NCBI GenBank assembly: GCA_023667095.1
Contig: JAMPAT010000002.1
Coordinates: 111,097 to 175,096, forward strand
DNA: 64,000 nucleotides
Direction of reading: 5' to 3'
Source: Bacteroidales bacterium
GTDB lineage: Bacteria > Bacteroidota > Bacteroidia > Bacteroidales > UBA932
The notes under the pieces were generated by a model. The model ran no database searches. It was given only the letters and a program-made list of their open reading frames with translations, and was not told where the DNA came from. A program made the translations under genes and the position numbers. Positions 1-9,173 of the stretch are shown here, piece by piece (within the stretch, counting starts at the first letter, position 1; every line of letters starts with the position of its first letter).

Positions 1-683
1 CGCAGATGATATGCAACCACAGGCAGGTGGATGTCAGGACATTCGGATTCTATAGCCTGACACACAGAAGATTCGGCTATATTTCCGGGCTTTCAGTCAA
101 GAACACCATACTCCCCGGAGACGGTGAAAATGACCAGTGGAGCTGGGACACGTCCACTGAATTTGAAGGAGGGCTTGACTTTATTGCAGCAATCGAATCG
201 TTTTTCAGCAATGGACAGTCAACCGTACTTATGCAGGACCCATCAAACGGTGACAGATGGATATACGGGATAACTGCAGAACGTTCCGGGACGCTCAGCA
301 AAGGTGCAAGGATAAAGGCAGACCTGTCCGTGGCAACCGATTTTGACAAGGCAGAGAACTTTATAGTCACAACGAACCATGGATACATGATATACAGTGC
401 AGGCAACAGGCTATACGGATACAATTTCAGGAAATCGCCACAGGAATGTACTCTGCTCAAGACATTTGATGCACCTGTGACATGTATAAAGGCTGACCTT
501 GTGACAGATGAGCAGTACCAGGACAATTTCTATGTCGCAACATACGATGATGCGGTGCCGCAGAGCGGAGTCCTGTACAAGTTCCATGTAGAGGATTCTC
601 CTGACAGGACAGGAATCAGGCAGATTGAATGCTGGGACAAGGGATTCCTCAAGATACACAGCATCTGCTACAAGCAATTTTAG
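1..683 (+). CDS. PKD-like family lipoprotein, C-terminal part (cut by window edge)
   Basis: The reading frame is open to the left edge, so only the last ~225 residues are seen and the signal peptide is missing. The fragment is beta-rich and propeller-like (for example FIVTTNHGYMIYSAGNRLYGYNF) and ends 30 bp before a secreted zinc metalloprotease. In Bacteroidales a PKD-like lipoprotein commonly sits between SusC/SusD/DUF4843 genes and a DUF5117-type metalloprotease, and this order fits. By inference it is a surface glycan- or peptide-binding lipoprotein of a Sus-type locus lying to the left. The name rests mainly on gene order. No enzymatic motif is visible. Confidence 0.6.
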   Translation, partial: QMICNHRQVDVRTFGFYSLTHRRFGYISGLSVKNTILPGDGENDQWSWDTSTEFEGGLDFIAAIESFFSNGQSTVLMQDPSNGDRWIYGITAERSGTLSKGARIKADLSVATDFDKAENFIVTTNHGYMIYSAGNRLYGYNFRKSPQECTLLKTFDAPVTCIKADLVTDEQYQDNFYVATYDDAVPQSGVLYKFHVEDSPDRTGIRQIECWDKGFLKIHSICYKQF

Positions 684-712
684 GAAACAATAAACACAAT
701 AACAATTTAATA

Positions 713-3358
713 ATGAGAATCAGAAGAATTGCATTAGTACTGTGTTCAATGCTCTGTATCGGGGTATTGAGCACCGGAGCTGCCCCGAAGCATTCCCCTA
801 AAGGAAAAAAGAAGAAAAAGGGGGAAGTCGAGCAGGCAGACACGACCAAAAAGGAAAAAAAGGACAAATATGCTGAAGCCATCAAGGACGCAAAAGTATA
901 CGACGGCCTTATCAAGCTGTACATGACACCGAAAGATGAGCTTCTGTTCGAAATCAGGGAAGAGAATCTCGGTCATCTGTACCTGCTTACCAACAGGATT
1001 ACAGAAACCAGCGACGATGCTGCATTTGCTGCCGGTGAAATGATAGGTGACCAGATAATGTTCAGAATGACTGCAGACACTTCATATGTACATTTCTATA
1101 ATGTGTCAACTTACAACAAGCTGCGTCCTGGCGATGAAATCGGTGAGGCATTCTACAAGAACCATAGGGATCCTGTCATCAAGTCATTCAAGGTCAAGGC
1201 ATTCAAGAAAGATTCATGCTATCTTATAGACATGACGTCATTCTTCCAGTCCAACGAAAAGCTTGTCACGCCTCTGCAGTACAGTTCAAATATCATGGGC
1301 AAGAGAAGCGGAAGCTATGATTCTGAGGTAGGCAAAATCCTGGAAGTCAAGTCTTTCCCTAAGAATGTGGAGATTTCTTCACAGATGAATTTCCAGTGTG
1401 AACCTGAGCCATATTTCGTAAAGGTAAGACGCTCCATACTTCTCCTTCCTGACAAGCCGATGAAAATCCGCTACCAGGACAACCGCGTAGGATATTTCTA
1501 CTCAATGTACAACTGGTACAGTTCTGACCAGGACAATGTCGAGATGAGACAGATTGCACACAGGTGGAGGCTTGAGCCAAAAGACGGTGAAGAGGAGGCA
1601 TATTTCAGGGGTGAGCTTGTTGAGCCGAAGGAACCCATCGTATTCTATGTAGACTCATCATTCCCGGAGAAATGGAAAGATGCCGTGAAAAGCGGTATAG
1701 AAGACTGGCAGACAGCATTCGAAGCCGCCGGATTCAAGAATGCAATCATTGCAAGGGACTACCCTTCCCCTGCAGACAGCACTGGCTTTGATCCGGATGA
1801 CATCCGCTTCAACTGTATCAGGTATATAGCCACAGACATAGCAAATGCCTCTGGCCCAAGCTATGTAGACCCGCGCTCAGGAGAAATCCTTGTCGGTGAT
1901 GTAAACTGGTACCACAATGTGATTTCACTTGTGAACAACTGGCGTTTCACACAGACCGGAGCCGTGGACCCGCGTGTACGCAAGATGGTCTTTGACGATG
2001 ATGTGATGAGCGAGTCGCTCAGGTATGTAGCCTCACATGAGGTAGGGCATACACTCGGGCTTATGCACAACATGGGTGCAAGCTACTCTTTCCCTGTCGA
2101 TTCTCTGCGCAGCCCTTCATTCACTCAGAAATACGGAACTACACCATCAATAATGGACTATGCGAGAAACAACTATGTAGCACAGCCCGGAGACCTTGAA
2201 AAAGGTGTCAGGATGGTACCGCCACTTGTCGGAGTATATGACATACATGCAATCAACTGGGGTTACAGGCTGTTCCCTGGCGACCTTACGCCGGAACAGG
2301 AGAAGCCTCTGCTGAACAGGATGATAATGGAAAAGGCATCCGATCCTATGTATAAGTTCGGTGCGCAGCAGATTTTCAACATCGTAAGCCCGGCAGACCT
2401 CACTGAGGACCTTGGAGATGACCATATCAAGGCAAGCGACTACTGCATATCAAACCTCAAGATACTTGTTCCGCAGCTGGAGAAATGGTTCTATGAGGAA
2501 GGAAGTGACTATATGGACATAAAGATAAAGTTCTTCAATGTGGCCAACCAGTACAAGAGGGTATTCAACCATGTGATGCCATATCTCGGAGGCGTATATT
2601 TCAATGACCTTGTACAGGACGGAAATTTCGAGGGACGCGCAAGGGTATATGTGACAAAGGACAAGCAGAAGGAAGCCATGAAATGGCTCGTGAACCAGGC
2701 CCTTACATTCCGCGAATGGCTGCTTCCTGAAAGGATTCTCGACATTACCGGCTACGGATCTGGAGACCTTGACGGATACCAGAGGAGCGTTGTCGGCAAA
2801 ATGTTCGCTGCTTCCACCCTGACATTCATAGCGGAGGGAGAGCGTTCCGGGCAGAAGAACCTCTATACACTTGACGGATATATGAAGGACGCTGTCGATG
2901 CAGTCTTGGTCAACACCCTGAAAAACAGGAAGCTCGCTGTTGAAGACATGAATATGCAGAACGCAATGATAGCTTCACTTGCAGAACTTTCAGGACTGGT
3001 CAAGCCTCAGGGCCTTTCCATCGGAGGCGGCAGTACCCAGTCACTGACTTCAATAGAAGAGGAGCTTGTCAGCATCCGCAAGGCAATGGAGGAAATGGAG
3101 CATTCTACAGCCTGTGACTCATTCTGCAGCCACAGCCATGATGTACATGGTGCAACCGGTCCCGAGAATTCATATTTCAGGCAGAACAATGATCTTCCTG
3201 ACCTCTCAGGCGCACTTGCGAGGCCGATTGCCCTCAAGGAGCTCAAAAGGATAATCAGCACATACAGGAATGCAAAAGGTGCTGCAGACAGCAGGTCAAG
3301 GGCTTTCTATGACTACCAGATTGACAAAGTCGAGAGACTTATGAAAAATGCACAATAA
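713..3358 (+). CDS. secreted zinc-dependent metalloprotease (DUF5117/DUF5118/DUF4953 type)
   Basis: A protein of about 881 residues. The ATG at 713 is chosen because it opens a signal peptide (MRIRRIALVLCSMLCIGVL); an upstream in-frame ATG at 629 would lie inside the preceding gene. A Lys-rich stretch follows the signal, then the N-terminal DUF5118/DUF5117-like regions, then a metzincin-type site HEVGHTLGLMHN at about residue 442, which fits HExxHxxGxxH with three zinc-binding histidines and the catalytic Glu. SIMDYARNNY about 35 residues later provides the Met-turn. The family is secreted and periplasmic or surface-located, and is linked to Sus-like systems, so protein or peptide degradation is the expected role. 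It is probably co-transcribed with the upstream PKD-like gene. Confidence 0.9.
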   Translation: MRIRRIALVLCSMLCIGVLSTGAAPKHSPKGKKKKKGEVEQADTTKKEKKDKYAEAIKDAKVYDGLIKLYMTPKDELLFEIREENLGHLYLLTNRITETSDDAAFAAGEMIGDQIMFRMTADTSYVHFYNVSTYNKLRPGDEIGEAFYKNHRDPVIKSFKVKAFKKDSCYLIDMTSFFQSNEKLVTPLQYSSNIMGKRSGSYDSEVGKILEVKSFPKNVEISSQMNFQCEPEPYFVKVRRSILLLPDKPMKIRYQDNRVGYFYSMYNWYSSDQDNVEMRQIAHRWRLEPKDGEEEAYFRGELVEPKEPIVFYVDSSFPEKWKDAVKSGIEDWQTAFEAAGFKNAIIARDYPSPADSTGFDPDDIRFNCIRYIATDIANASGPSYVDPRSGEILVGDVNWYHNVISLVNNWRFTQTGAVDPRVRKMVFDDDVMSESLRYVASHEVGHTLGLMHNMGASYSFPVDSLRSPSFTQKYGTTPSIMDYARNNYVAQPGDLEKGVRMVPPLVGVYDIHAINWGYRLFPGDLTPEQEKPLLNRMIMEKASDPMYKFGAQQIFNIVSPADLTEDLGDDHIKASDYCISNLKILVPQLEKWFYEEGSDYMDIKIKFFNVANQYKRVFNHVMPYLGGVYFNDLVQDGNFEGRARVYVTKDKQKEAMKWLVNQALTFREWLLPERILDITGYGSGDLDGYQRSVVGKMFAASTLTFIAEGERSGQKNLYTLDGYMKDAVDAVLVNTLKNRKLAVEDMNMQNAMIASLAELSGLVKPQGLSIGGGSTQSLTSIEEELVSIRKAMEEMEHSTACDSFCSHSHDVHGATGPENSYFRQNNDLPDLSGALARPIALKELKRIISTYRNAKGAADSRSRAFYDYQIDKVERLMKNAQ

Positions 3359-3397
3359 ATTAAAAGGACGAACTGTTAACAATTAATTTTTAAAAAG

Positions 3398-4489
3398 ATG
3401 AAAAAGATTTTCAGAATGTTCGGAGCTGCGGCCATGGCTGCTGCAGTCTTCGGAACCGCATCATGCGAAAAGAATCCCCAGGATGAGACAAAGGAGTACA
3501 CCCTTGAACTGGCAAACCCTGCTGATGCAGAGATTTTCGTGAATGAGGGCCACACCACAGCCACAACAGTGGAGCTTGTCCTCGGAAACATCACAAGGGA
3601 CCAGCTTGTTGTGACTGCAACAGAGAACGAAGGCAACTGGTGTTCAGCAACAGTAAGCGAAGATGCAGATGCAATCATCGTCACTCCTGGAGCAAACAAC
3701 ACAGCAGAAGACAAGACTGCAGCTTTTAAGGTCAGCGCAAATGTAGAAGGCGTGACACCTGTTGTCATCAAGGTTACAAGCACAGGCAGCGAGACCGAAA
3801 TCTTTGTTGAGATTGAGTGTGCACAGGCAAGTGTAGACCAGTATGGTGGATTTACATTCAATCCTTCCGCTGCCGGAGAAGCATTGAATGTCACTGTAAA
3901 GACAAATGCGGAAAAATGGTATCTGAATGACATGAACATGGTTACCGATGACGAGTTCAATCCGGTTGAATGGTACACTGTAGACAGGACAAGCGGACGT
4001 AACGGAGAGACCTGCATTGTAACATTCTCAGCAAATACAGGCACAGAAGACAGGAAAGTAAGCCTGATGTTCACCGATGAGCCTGATGGATATATGGGCG
4101 CATCTGTAATGGTGACACAGTCAGGAAAGCCTGCCACTGAAGTTGCAGTTACGTATTATGATGAAAACTATAATGAGACTACTGTAGAAGGCAAGACATT
4201 GGATGTCAATTTCGGAAAAGACGTGGCTGCCTGGGAGTCATTTGATTTTGACATGGAAAAGGACGGCTCTGTAGACTTCCTGTTCGTAAAGCCTGGTACA
4301 ATGGAGGCAGACCAGTCAATCGAGGGAGCTGACATGCCTTGGGTGAGCCTCAGTGCAACGTACGGCTACAGCATTGTTCCGACAGCCAACACGACCGGTG
4401 CAGACCGTTCTGCCGATCTTGTGATACTTCCTGCCGGAGACAAGACAAAAGAGCTGTTCCGCTTCAAGATTACCCAGGCCGGGAAATAA
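3398..4489 (+). CDS. BACON-domain lipoprotein
   Basis: A protein of 363 residues that starts MKKIFRMFGAAAMAAAVFG and has a lipobox ending TASC, so it is predicted to be lipidated at Cys23. The rest is a chain of beta-sandwich modules. One contains NAEKWYLNDMN followed by WYTVDRTSGRNGET and a VTQSGKP ending, which is the usual BACON pattern (W...W, then xVTQ). A second ends FRFKITQAGK. BACON domains in Bacteroidetes are thought to bind glycans or mucin, or to act as spacers at the cell surface. The gene starts 39 bp after the metalloprotease and is likely the last gene of that operon. The exact ligand cannot be inferred. Confidence 0.75.
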   Translation: MKKIFRMFGAAAMAAAVFGTASCEKNPQDETKEYTLELANPADAEIFVNEGHTTATTVELVLGNITRDQLVVTATENEGNWCSATVSEDADAIIVTPGANNTAEDKTAAFKVSANVEGVTPVVIKVTSTGSETEIFVEIECAQASVDQYGGFTFNPSAAGEALNVTVKTNAEKWYLNDMNMVTDDEFNPVEWYTVDRTSGRNGETCIVTFSANTGTEDRKVSLMFTDEPDGYMGASVMVTQSGKPATEVAVTYYDENYNETTVEGKTLDVNFGKDVAAWESFDFDMEKDGSVDFLFVKPGTMEADQSIEGADMPWVSLSATYGYSIVPTANTTGADRSADLVILPAGDKTKELFRFKITQAGK

Positions 4490-4673
4490 TTTTTCATGAA
4501 TTTGTCAACGCATCAACCAAAATTCATCTGAAATGGAGGATCGATACATTGAGGGCGTTTCACATGCATGCTTTACTGATAGTGATCTTGCTCTGGGGCA
4601 GCATTTGGTTGCTTTGTCCCCTGGCTGCTTAAATTAGTGCAAAATGCAAATGTCACATATTCAGCTACTTGCG

Positions 4674-4709
4674 CAAAGACGGGTGTTCCATTTTGGGCAC
4701 CCGTCTTTG
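4674..4709. terminator. bidirectional hairpin terminator between convergent genes
   Basis: A perfect 12-bp stem (CAAAGACGGGTG pairing with CACCCGTCTTTG) with a 12-nt loop. It lies between the BACON gene (+) and recX (-), which converge. The stem is flanked by A-rich sequence on one side and T-rich on the other, so it can serve both strands. The rest of the 364-bp gap (4490-4853) holds nothing I can identify. Confidence 0.75.
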
Positions 4710-4853
4710 TATAACATATTGTTATTCAATAAATTGCGTTTTGCGCTACATGCCTCATCCGTTGTCCGTGAAAGGTTTCTCACTATGCGAGCTACCAAAT
4801 GAGTGGCTGATTTCGTTGTAAGGAATATCTCTTCAAACAGGTCCAGCCGGACT

Positions 4854-5489
4854 TTATCTGTCTTCCTTTAGAAGCCTGTCTATGGCAGGAAGGGCATCAT
4901 CAAATGAATAGCCGCGTGAAATGGCATGCCTCAGAAGCTTCTGCCTGATTTCCCATATCTTCTTGCCGGAATCCTGGCCATCATCATGTTTTCCGCTGCC
5001 AGGGACTCCTCCAAGGGAACGGAGCTTCGCTGCAACCAGCCTTTCAAGACGGTCTGCTGCCTTACCGGAATCTATCTCCCCGAGGGCAGCTGAAATAATG
5101 TCCTTGTCAATCTTCTTGGCTGCAAGGGAATATCGTATCTTTGTCTCCCCCCAGCCTGCAAGCGAAGACTTGTCACGGGCGAATGCTGTAGCATAGCGAA
5201 GGTCATCTATATACCTGTCTGACATAAGTGAAGCCATTATCTCATCTGCAATCCTCCTCACCTCCTGCTCTGGAATTTCCATGGGCCTGGATTGCCCTCC
5301 TCCATAACCATGGGCATTGACACCTGCCTTAATGCGGCCTGATGTCCTGCCTGAAAGTGCATCCTCAACCTTGGAACGGATATCTGAACTGCAATATTCC
5401 CTCCTGGAACAAAGACGGCGCATCCTGTCCAGAATCTTCGTCATGGACGGCGTAGCGGCCGAAGCCCCCTGTCTATCCTCATTCTTCAT
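4854..5489 (-). CDS. recX: RecX regulatory protein
   Basis: A protein of 211 residues with the RecX three-helix repeats, for example REYCSSDIRSKVEDAL near the start, then SDRYIDDLRYATAFARDK and the GWGETKIRYSLAAKKIDKDII segment, and a C-terminal IRQKLLRHAISRGYSFDDA. RecX binds the RecA filament and limits its activity in the cytoplasm. The ATG overlaps the stop of the upstream patatin gene as TGATG, so translation is probably coupled. recA itself is about 6.4 kb away on the other strand. A Gly/His-rich loop around residues 60-70 (HGYGGGQ) looks like a lineage-specific insertion. Confidence 0.85.
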   Translation of the reverse strand: MKNEDRQGASAATPSMTKILDRMRRLCSRREYCSSDIRSKVEDALSGRTSGRIKAGVNAHGYGGGQSRPMEIPEQEVRRIADEIMASLMSDRYIDDLRYATAFARDKSSLAGWGETKIRYSLAAKKIDKDIISAALGEIDSGKAADRLERLVAAKLRSLGGVPGSGKHDDGQDSGKKIWEIRQKLLRHAISRGYSFDDALPAIDRLLKEDR

Positions 5490-7900
5490 CAGAAATTATA
5501 TCCTATACCTATATAGAAGCCAACCTTATGCGTGATGTTTGACCAATGTATGTCTGCCTTTACAGGCCCGAAGAATGCATTGTAGGCATACTCGACACCA
5601 CCTCCGAACCAACCGGTCTCCCGACCTGCATACTCCTTGAATGTGTCACAGTCACGTGCATAGTTCAGTATTCCTGTGAGATAGTGGTTCTTCGCCACCT
5701 CAAAACGGAAGTCTGTACGGAACAATGTAAGTATATTCCGCATTGCAGCCACATTGTTCTTGCCGACAAAGGCCATCTGCTGCTCAAAATACCTTCCGGC
5801 CATGGAACCTCCAGCGACATTCATATATGCAAACGGGATACTGTCCCTGCCAAGCAGGAAACGGAATCCCACAGACGGGATAAAGGCAAATACCTTCCCC
5901 CCAGGAACAACGGCCTTTACATCACCGCTGACAACGTGAAAATTGTGTATCCTGTTCGGATAGCCGTTGAAGACCCACTCATACGAGACATTTGCACTGA
6001 AGCCGCGCTTAGGGAAATATCCGTTGTCAAATGTATCTGCCCCTGCATGGAGAAACAGTGAAAGGAAATCATTGTTCATGTCACTGAAATCATAGTTCCC
6101 TACGGCAAAATCCTGGGACATTATCGAACGTACCATGAAATATCTGTTCCTCAGGCCTCCGTTGATGTCGAACAGAGACCATCTGATGTTCGAGAGCGAC
6201 AATTCCTGGACCGTATCAAAATATTTCATATGGAAGCTTGACGGTGATATCCCGAACCCTTCCAAAAGATCGAGGTTCACCCACCTTGCCGATGCAGACA
6301 GATTGAAAGTCGGCAGTCCTGTCCCGTCATAGGAATACTGGAAACGGATATACGGATTCGCACTTATCTTGCCGGTGAAATCGTATGTAGAGCCATACAG
6401 TTTACGCGAATTGAAGCCGAAATTCAGAAGCACGGACACTATCTCCTCAGTGTCAGCCCTGAGACCGAGGCCAAAACGGTGTATAGGTCCCCTCTTGCAG
6501 TTGACTACAAGATGATATGGCTCCCCAGTACCTTCAAGTTCGTATGTAACATACTCGTATGCCTTTGTGCCATAAATCTGCCCGACCACATCCTCAACAT
6601 CCTTCCTGCAGACGACATCTCCTTCCTTGACCTTGATCCGGCTCATGAGTATCGCCTTCTCCCTGTCAGGGACTCCCCTGATTTCCACTCCGTCAATCTC
6701 GACAGGAGTGACATTTATGTCTACTGCCCTTGGTGCATTGAGCCTATGGGCACAGGCCCCCACCCTTTCCTTGAGCTCCAGGAGCCTGTCTGCATTGGCA
6801 AGTGCAGCCTCATATCCCCTCGACAGTATGACATCGATGCTCACATCATCGAAACTCATCATATTATATCCTGTCAGGACTGGCCTTATATTTATGTCGG
6901 CAAGCGGGACATTATGCATATATGACTGCATTCCGAGCATGTCTACACTCTGCCAGAGGATATCAACAAGATTATTGACCTGGTCATACCTGCGTTTCTC
7001 GTCCCCGAGGTCAACACCTATGACAATGTCAGCCCCAAGCTCACGCGCTACAGAAACAGGATAGTTGTCCCTCATGCCGCCGTCAACAAGTACCATATTG
7101 TCCAGCTTGACCGGTGCGAATACACCCGGTATCGACATTGTGGAACGCATTGCCGTGGCCAGTTTTCCGGAATACATGAATACACCGTTCCCGTCCACAA
7201 GGTCTGTAGCGACACACATGAAAGGAACCGGCAGCCGGCTGAACTCCAATGAATCCTGGTATCCTACCGACAGGCTCGTTATTATATTGAAGACAGACTG
7301 TCCCCTGGTAAATCCGGACGGCAGGCTGCCAAGAAGATTTTCACGGATAATTTCAGTTCCGCCGCTGTCTGCAGAGAGTCTAAGCCTCTGCTTCCTGCGT
7401 CCCTCCTCTGCAAATTCAAATTCAGTCTCATTACCCCTGGAGACCTTGTCCTTGCTATAGTAGAACGGGAAGCTCAGCAAATATTTCTCCTTGTATTTCA
7501 TCTCCGAATATGAGATATATTCCCTTTCAAGCCGGTCTGTCATAACACTGCCCCAGTCCACACGCCTTATGATGGAATCCATCTGCTGCCCCGTATAGCC
7601 GAGTGAATACAGTCCTCCAAGAAGTCCTCCCATGCTTGTCCCAAGCACAAGGTCTACAGGCATGTCTATGGCTTCCAGATATTTGATCACACCGATATGG
7701 GCTGCCCCCTTTGCTCCCCCGCCGCTCAGGACAAGGGCAACGGAAGGACGTTCCCTCCTTATCATGTCCATACGGGCCTTTATCTCTGCGACAGAAACTG
7801 AATCAGATGCAGTAGAAGCCCGTCTCGGAACTGGAAAATCCTGGGCTGGACAGACTACTGCGATAAATGCGGCAATTGCCAAAGACACAAACCTTTCCAT
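5489..7900 (-). CDS. patatin-like phospholipase with BamA/TamA-type outer-membrane barrel
   Basis: A protein of 803 residues with a signal peptide (MERFVSLAIAAFIAVVCPAQ). The patatin domain spans about residues 50-330: the oxyanion motif GGGAKG near 61, the nucleophile elbow GTSMGG near 88 (catalytic Ser) and the dyad Asp in DGGMRDN near 274. A POTRA-like region follows (about 395-470), then a 16-strand-type surface-antigen barrel ending in the aromatic residue of IGIGYNF, as expected for Bam-inserted proteins. This is the PlpD-like type V architecture in its Bacteroidetes form. The likely role is phospholipid hydrolysis with the barrel in the outer membrane. It lies between rlmN (6-bp gap) and recX (1-bp overlap). 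Confidence 0.88.
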   Translation of the reverse strand: MERFVSLAIAAFIAVVCPAQDFPVPRRASTASDSVSVAEIKARMDMIRRERPSVALVLSGGGAKGAAHIGVIKYLEAIDMPVDLVLGTSMGGLLGGLYSLGYTGQQMDSIIRRVDWGSVMTDRLEREYISYSEMKYKEKYLLSFPFYYSKDKVSRGNETEFEFAEEGRRKQRLRLSADSGGTEIIRENLLGSLPSGFTRGQSVFNIITSLSVGYQDSLEFSRLPVPFMCVATDLVDGNGVFMYSGKLATAMRSTMSIPGVFAPVKLDNMVLVDGGMRDNYPVSVARELGADIVIGVDLGDEKRRYDQVNNLVDILWQSVDMLGMQSYMHNVPLADINIRPVLTGYNMMSFDDVSIDVILSRGYEAALANADRLLELKERVGACAHRLNAPRAVDINVTPVEIDGVEIRGVPDREKAILMSRIKVKEGDVVCRKDVEDVVGQIYGTKAYEYVTYELEGTGEPYHLVVNCKRGPIHRFGLGLRADTEEIVSVLLNFGFNSRKLYGSTYDFTGKISANPYIRFQYSYDGTGLPTFNLSASARWVNLDLLEGFGISPSSFHMKYFDTVQELSLSNIRWSLFDINGGLRNRYFMVRSIMSQDFAVGNYDFSDMNNDFLSLFLHAGADTFDNGYFPKRGFSANVSYEWVFNGYPNRIHNFHVVSGDVKAVVPGGKVFAFIPSVGFRFLLGRDSIPFAYMNVAGGSMAGRYFEQQMAFVGKNNVAAMRNILTLFRTDFRFEVAKNHYLTGILNYARDCDTFKEYAGRETGWFGGGVEYAYNAFFGPVKADIHWSNITHKVGFYIGIGYNF

Positions 7901-7906
7901 ATACTT

Positions 7907-8977
7907 TTAATCTTTTTTCCTGTGCTGCCCTGCAAGCAAACCGCAGGCCGCAAATATATCCTCTCCCCTTGAAGCGCGTATTGTTGTCACTATTCCATAT
8001 CCGGAAAGCCTGTCACGGAAAGCGTTCATCCTAAAGTCAGGAGATGTACCATATTGGAAATCAGGTATCTTATGGAAACGGATAAGGTTCACACGGCATT
8101 CAAGACCTTTCAGAAGCCTCGCAAGGGCATCTGCATGCCGTTTGTCATCATTGAAGCCATCGAACATCGTGTATTCGAAGCTGACACGCCTCTGGCCTGT
8201 GAAGTCATACTCCTTTATAAGGTTTATCACATCCTTTGCCGGCCATGCCTTCTGGACTGGCATCATCGACAGCCTTTCATCAGGGAAAGGATTGTGGAGG
8301 CTGACCGCAAGATGGCATCTGCTCTCCTCCAGGAACCGCTTCAGGGACGGCAACACTCCTATTGTAGAAACCGTAATGCGTTTAGGGCTCCATCCGAATC
8401 CCCAGTCCGAAGTCAGTATCTCTATGGCTTTCATCACATTGTCATAATTGTCGAAAGGCTCTCCCATTCCCATGAAGACAGCATTGGTCAGGACATTGCA
8501 CTCATCCACGGCAAGGAACTGCGAGATTATGTCAGCCGTACTCAGATGACCATGGAAGCCCTGGCGTCCAGTCATGCAGAAACGGCATCCCATCCTGCAT
8601 CCGGACTGTGACGACACACATAGGGTAGCCCTGTCTTCATCCGGAATCATCACCGCCTCGACTGCACCTTGCTCAAGCTCTTCCACGGACGGATTCTGCG
8701 GCGTGGGAAGCCTGTGCGAACAGCTTACAGGAAAAAGATATTTCTTGGTACCGTCAGCGGACTTCTGGACAGCTGAATATTCTGTCACCCCGACTTCGTA
8801 TTTCTCAGAAAGCACGGTCCTTCCGGCCTTCGATATATTGGTCATGTCATCTATGCTCCTGACCTTCGCGACATAGAGCCATCGTGCAATCTGCGATGCA
8901 GTAAATCCAGGCAGACCGGCCTCTGCCACAACCTGCCTGAGGTCCTGCAGGTTCATTCCCAATAGTTTAGTCTTCAT
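7907..8977 (-). CDS. rlmN: 23S rRNA (adenine2503-C2)/tRNA methyltransferase RlmN
   Basis: A 356-residue radical-SAM enzyme. The ATG at 8977 (MKTKLLGMNLQDLRQ) is preferred to an upstream in-frame TTG. The cluster-binding CxxxCxxC appears in SGCRMGCRFCMTGRQGF around residues 125-132. GMGEPFDNYDNV and the C-terminal ASRGEDIFAACGLLAG, which carries the methyl-carrying cysteine, are also RlmN hallmarks. It methylates A2503 of 23S rRNA and A37 of some tRNAs. It is the first gene of a rlmN-patatin-recX operon. Confidence 0.95.
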   Translation of the reverse strand: MKTKLLGMNLQDLRQVVAEAGLPGFTASQIARWLYVAKVRSIDDMTNISKAGRTVLSEKYEVGVTEYSAVQKSADGTKKYLFPVSCSHRLPTPQNPSVEELEQGAVEAVMIPDEDRATLCVSSQSGCRMGCRFCMTGRQGFHGHLSTADIISQFLAVDECNVLTNAVFMGMGEPFDNYDNVMKAIEILTSDWGFGWSPKRITVSTIGVLPSLKRFLEESRCHLAVSLHNPFPDERLSMMPVQKAWPAKDVINLIKEYDFTGQRRVSFEYTMFDGFNDDKRHADALARLLKGLECRVNLIRFHKIPDFQYGTSPDFRMNAFRDRLSGYGIVTTIRASRGEDIFAACGLLAGQHRKKD

Positions 8978-9101
8978 ATAAGTCAATTAATCTGTTTTGC
9001 CGGGAAAAGAGGTCTACAGCATGCCCATATTTTGCCGTTGCCAAATATGGAGACAGGTCCCAGGCCGTACCTGCGTGTACAGCCGCGCCGGCAAGTACTT
9101 G

Positions 9102-9150
9102 CAAAGATAACCAAAAACATGCTTTGCAAAGAATATAAGAAGTATATTTG
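9102..9150. promoter_or_regulatory. divergent promoters for rlmN (-) and the DUF4838 gene (+)
   Basis: On the plus strand TATATTTG at 9143-9150 matches the Bacteroidetes -7 box TAnnTTTG, 23 bp before the ATG at 9174. On the minus strand TATCTTTG (9109-9102) is the equivalent box for rlmN. Between them TTTGCAAA (9123-9130) reads TTTG on both strands, so it can act as the -33 element for either direction, with spacers of 16 and 17 bp. These are shorter than the usual 19-21 bp, so the -33 assignment is tentative. Confidence 0.5.
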
Positions 9151-9173
9151 CAGAAAATGTTAACAGCAAAGAC

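Noticed and set aside
4490..4660. A small gene or repeat copy after the BACON gene
   Set aside because: No start with a ribosome site, no similarity to the 252-bp repeat, and the open frame mostly overlaps the BACON gene in another frame.
5546..7460. Long plus-strand frames opposite the patatin gene
   Set aside because: They are antisense shadows of a strongly supported coding gene, with no domain features of their own.
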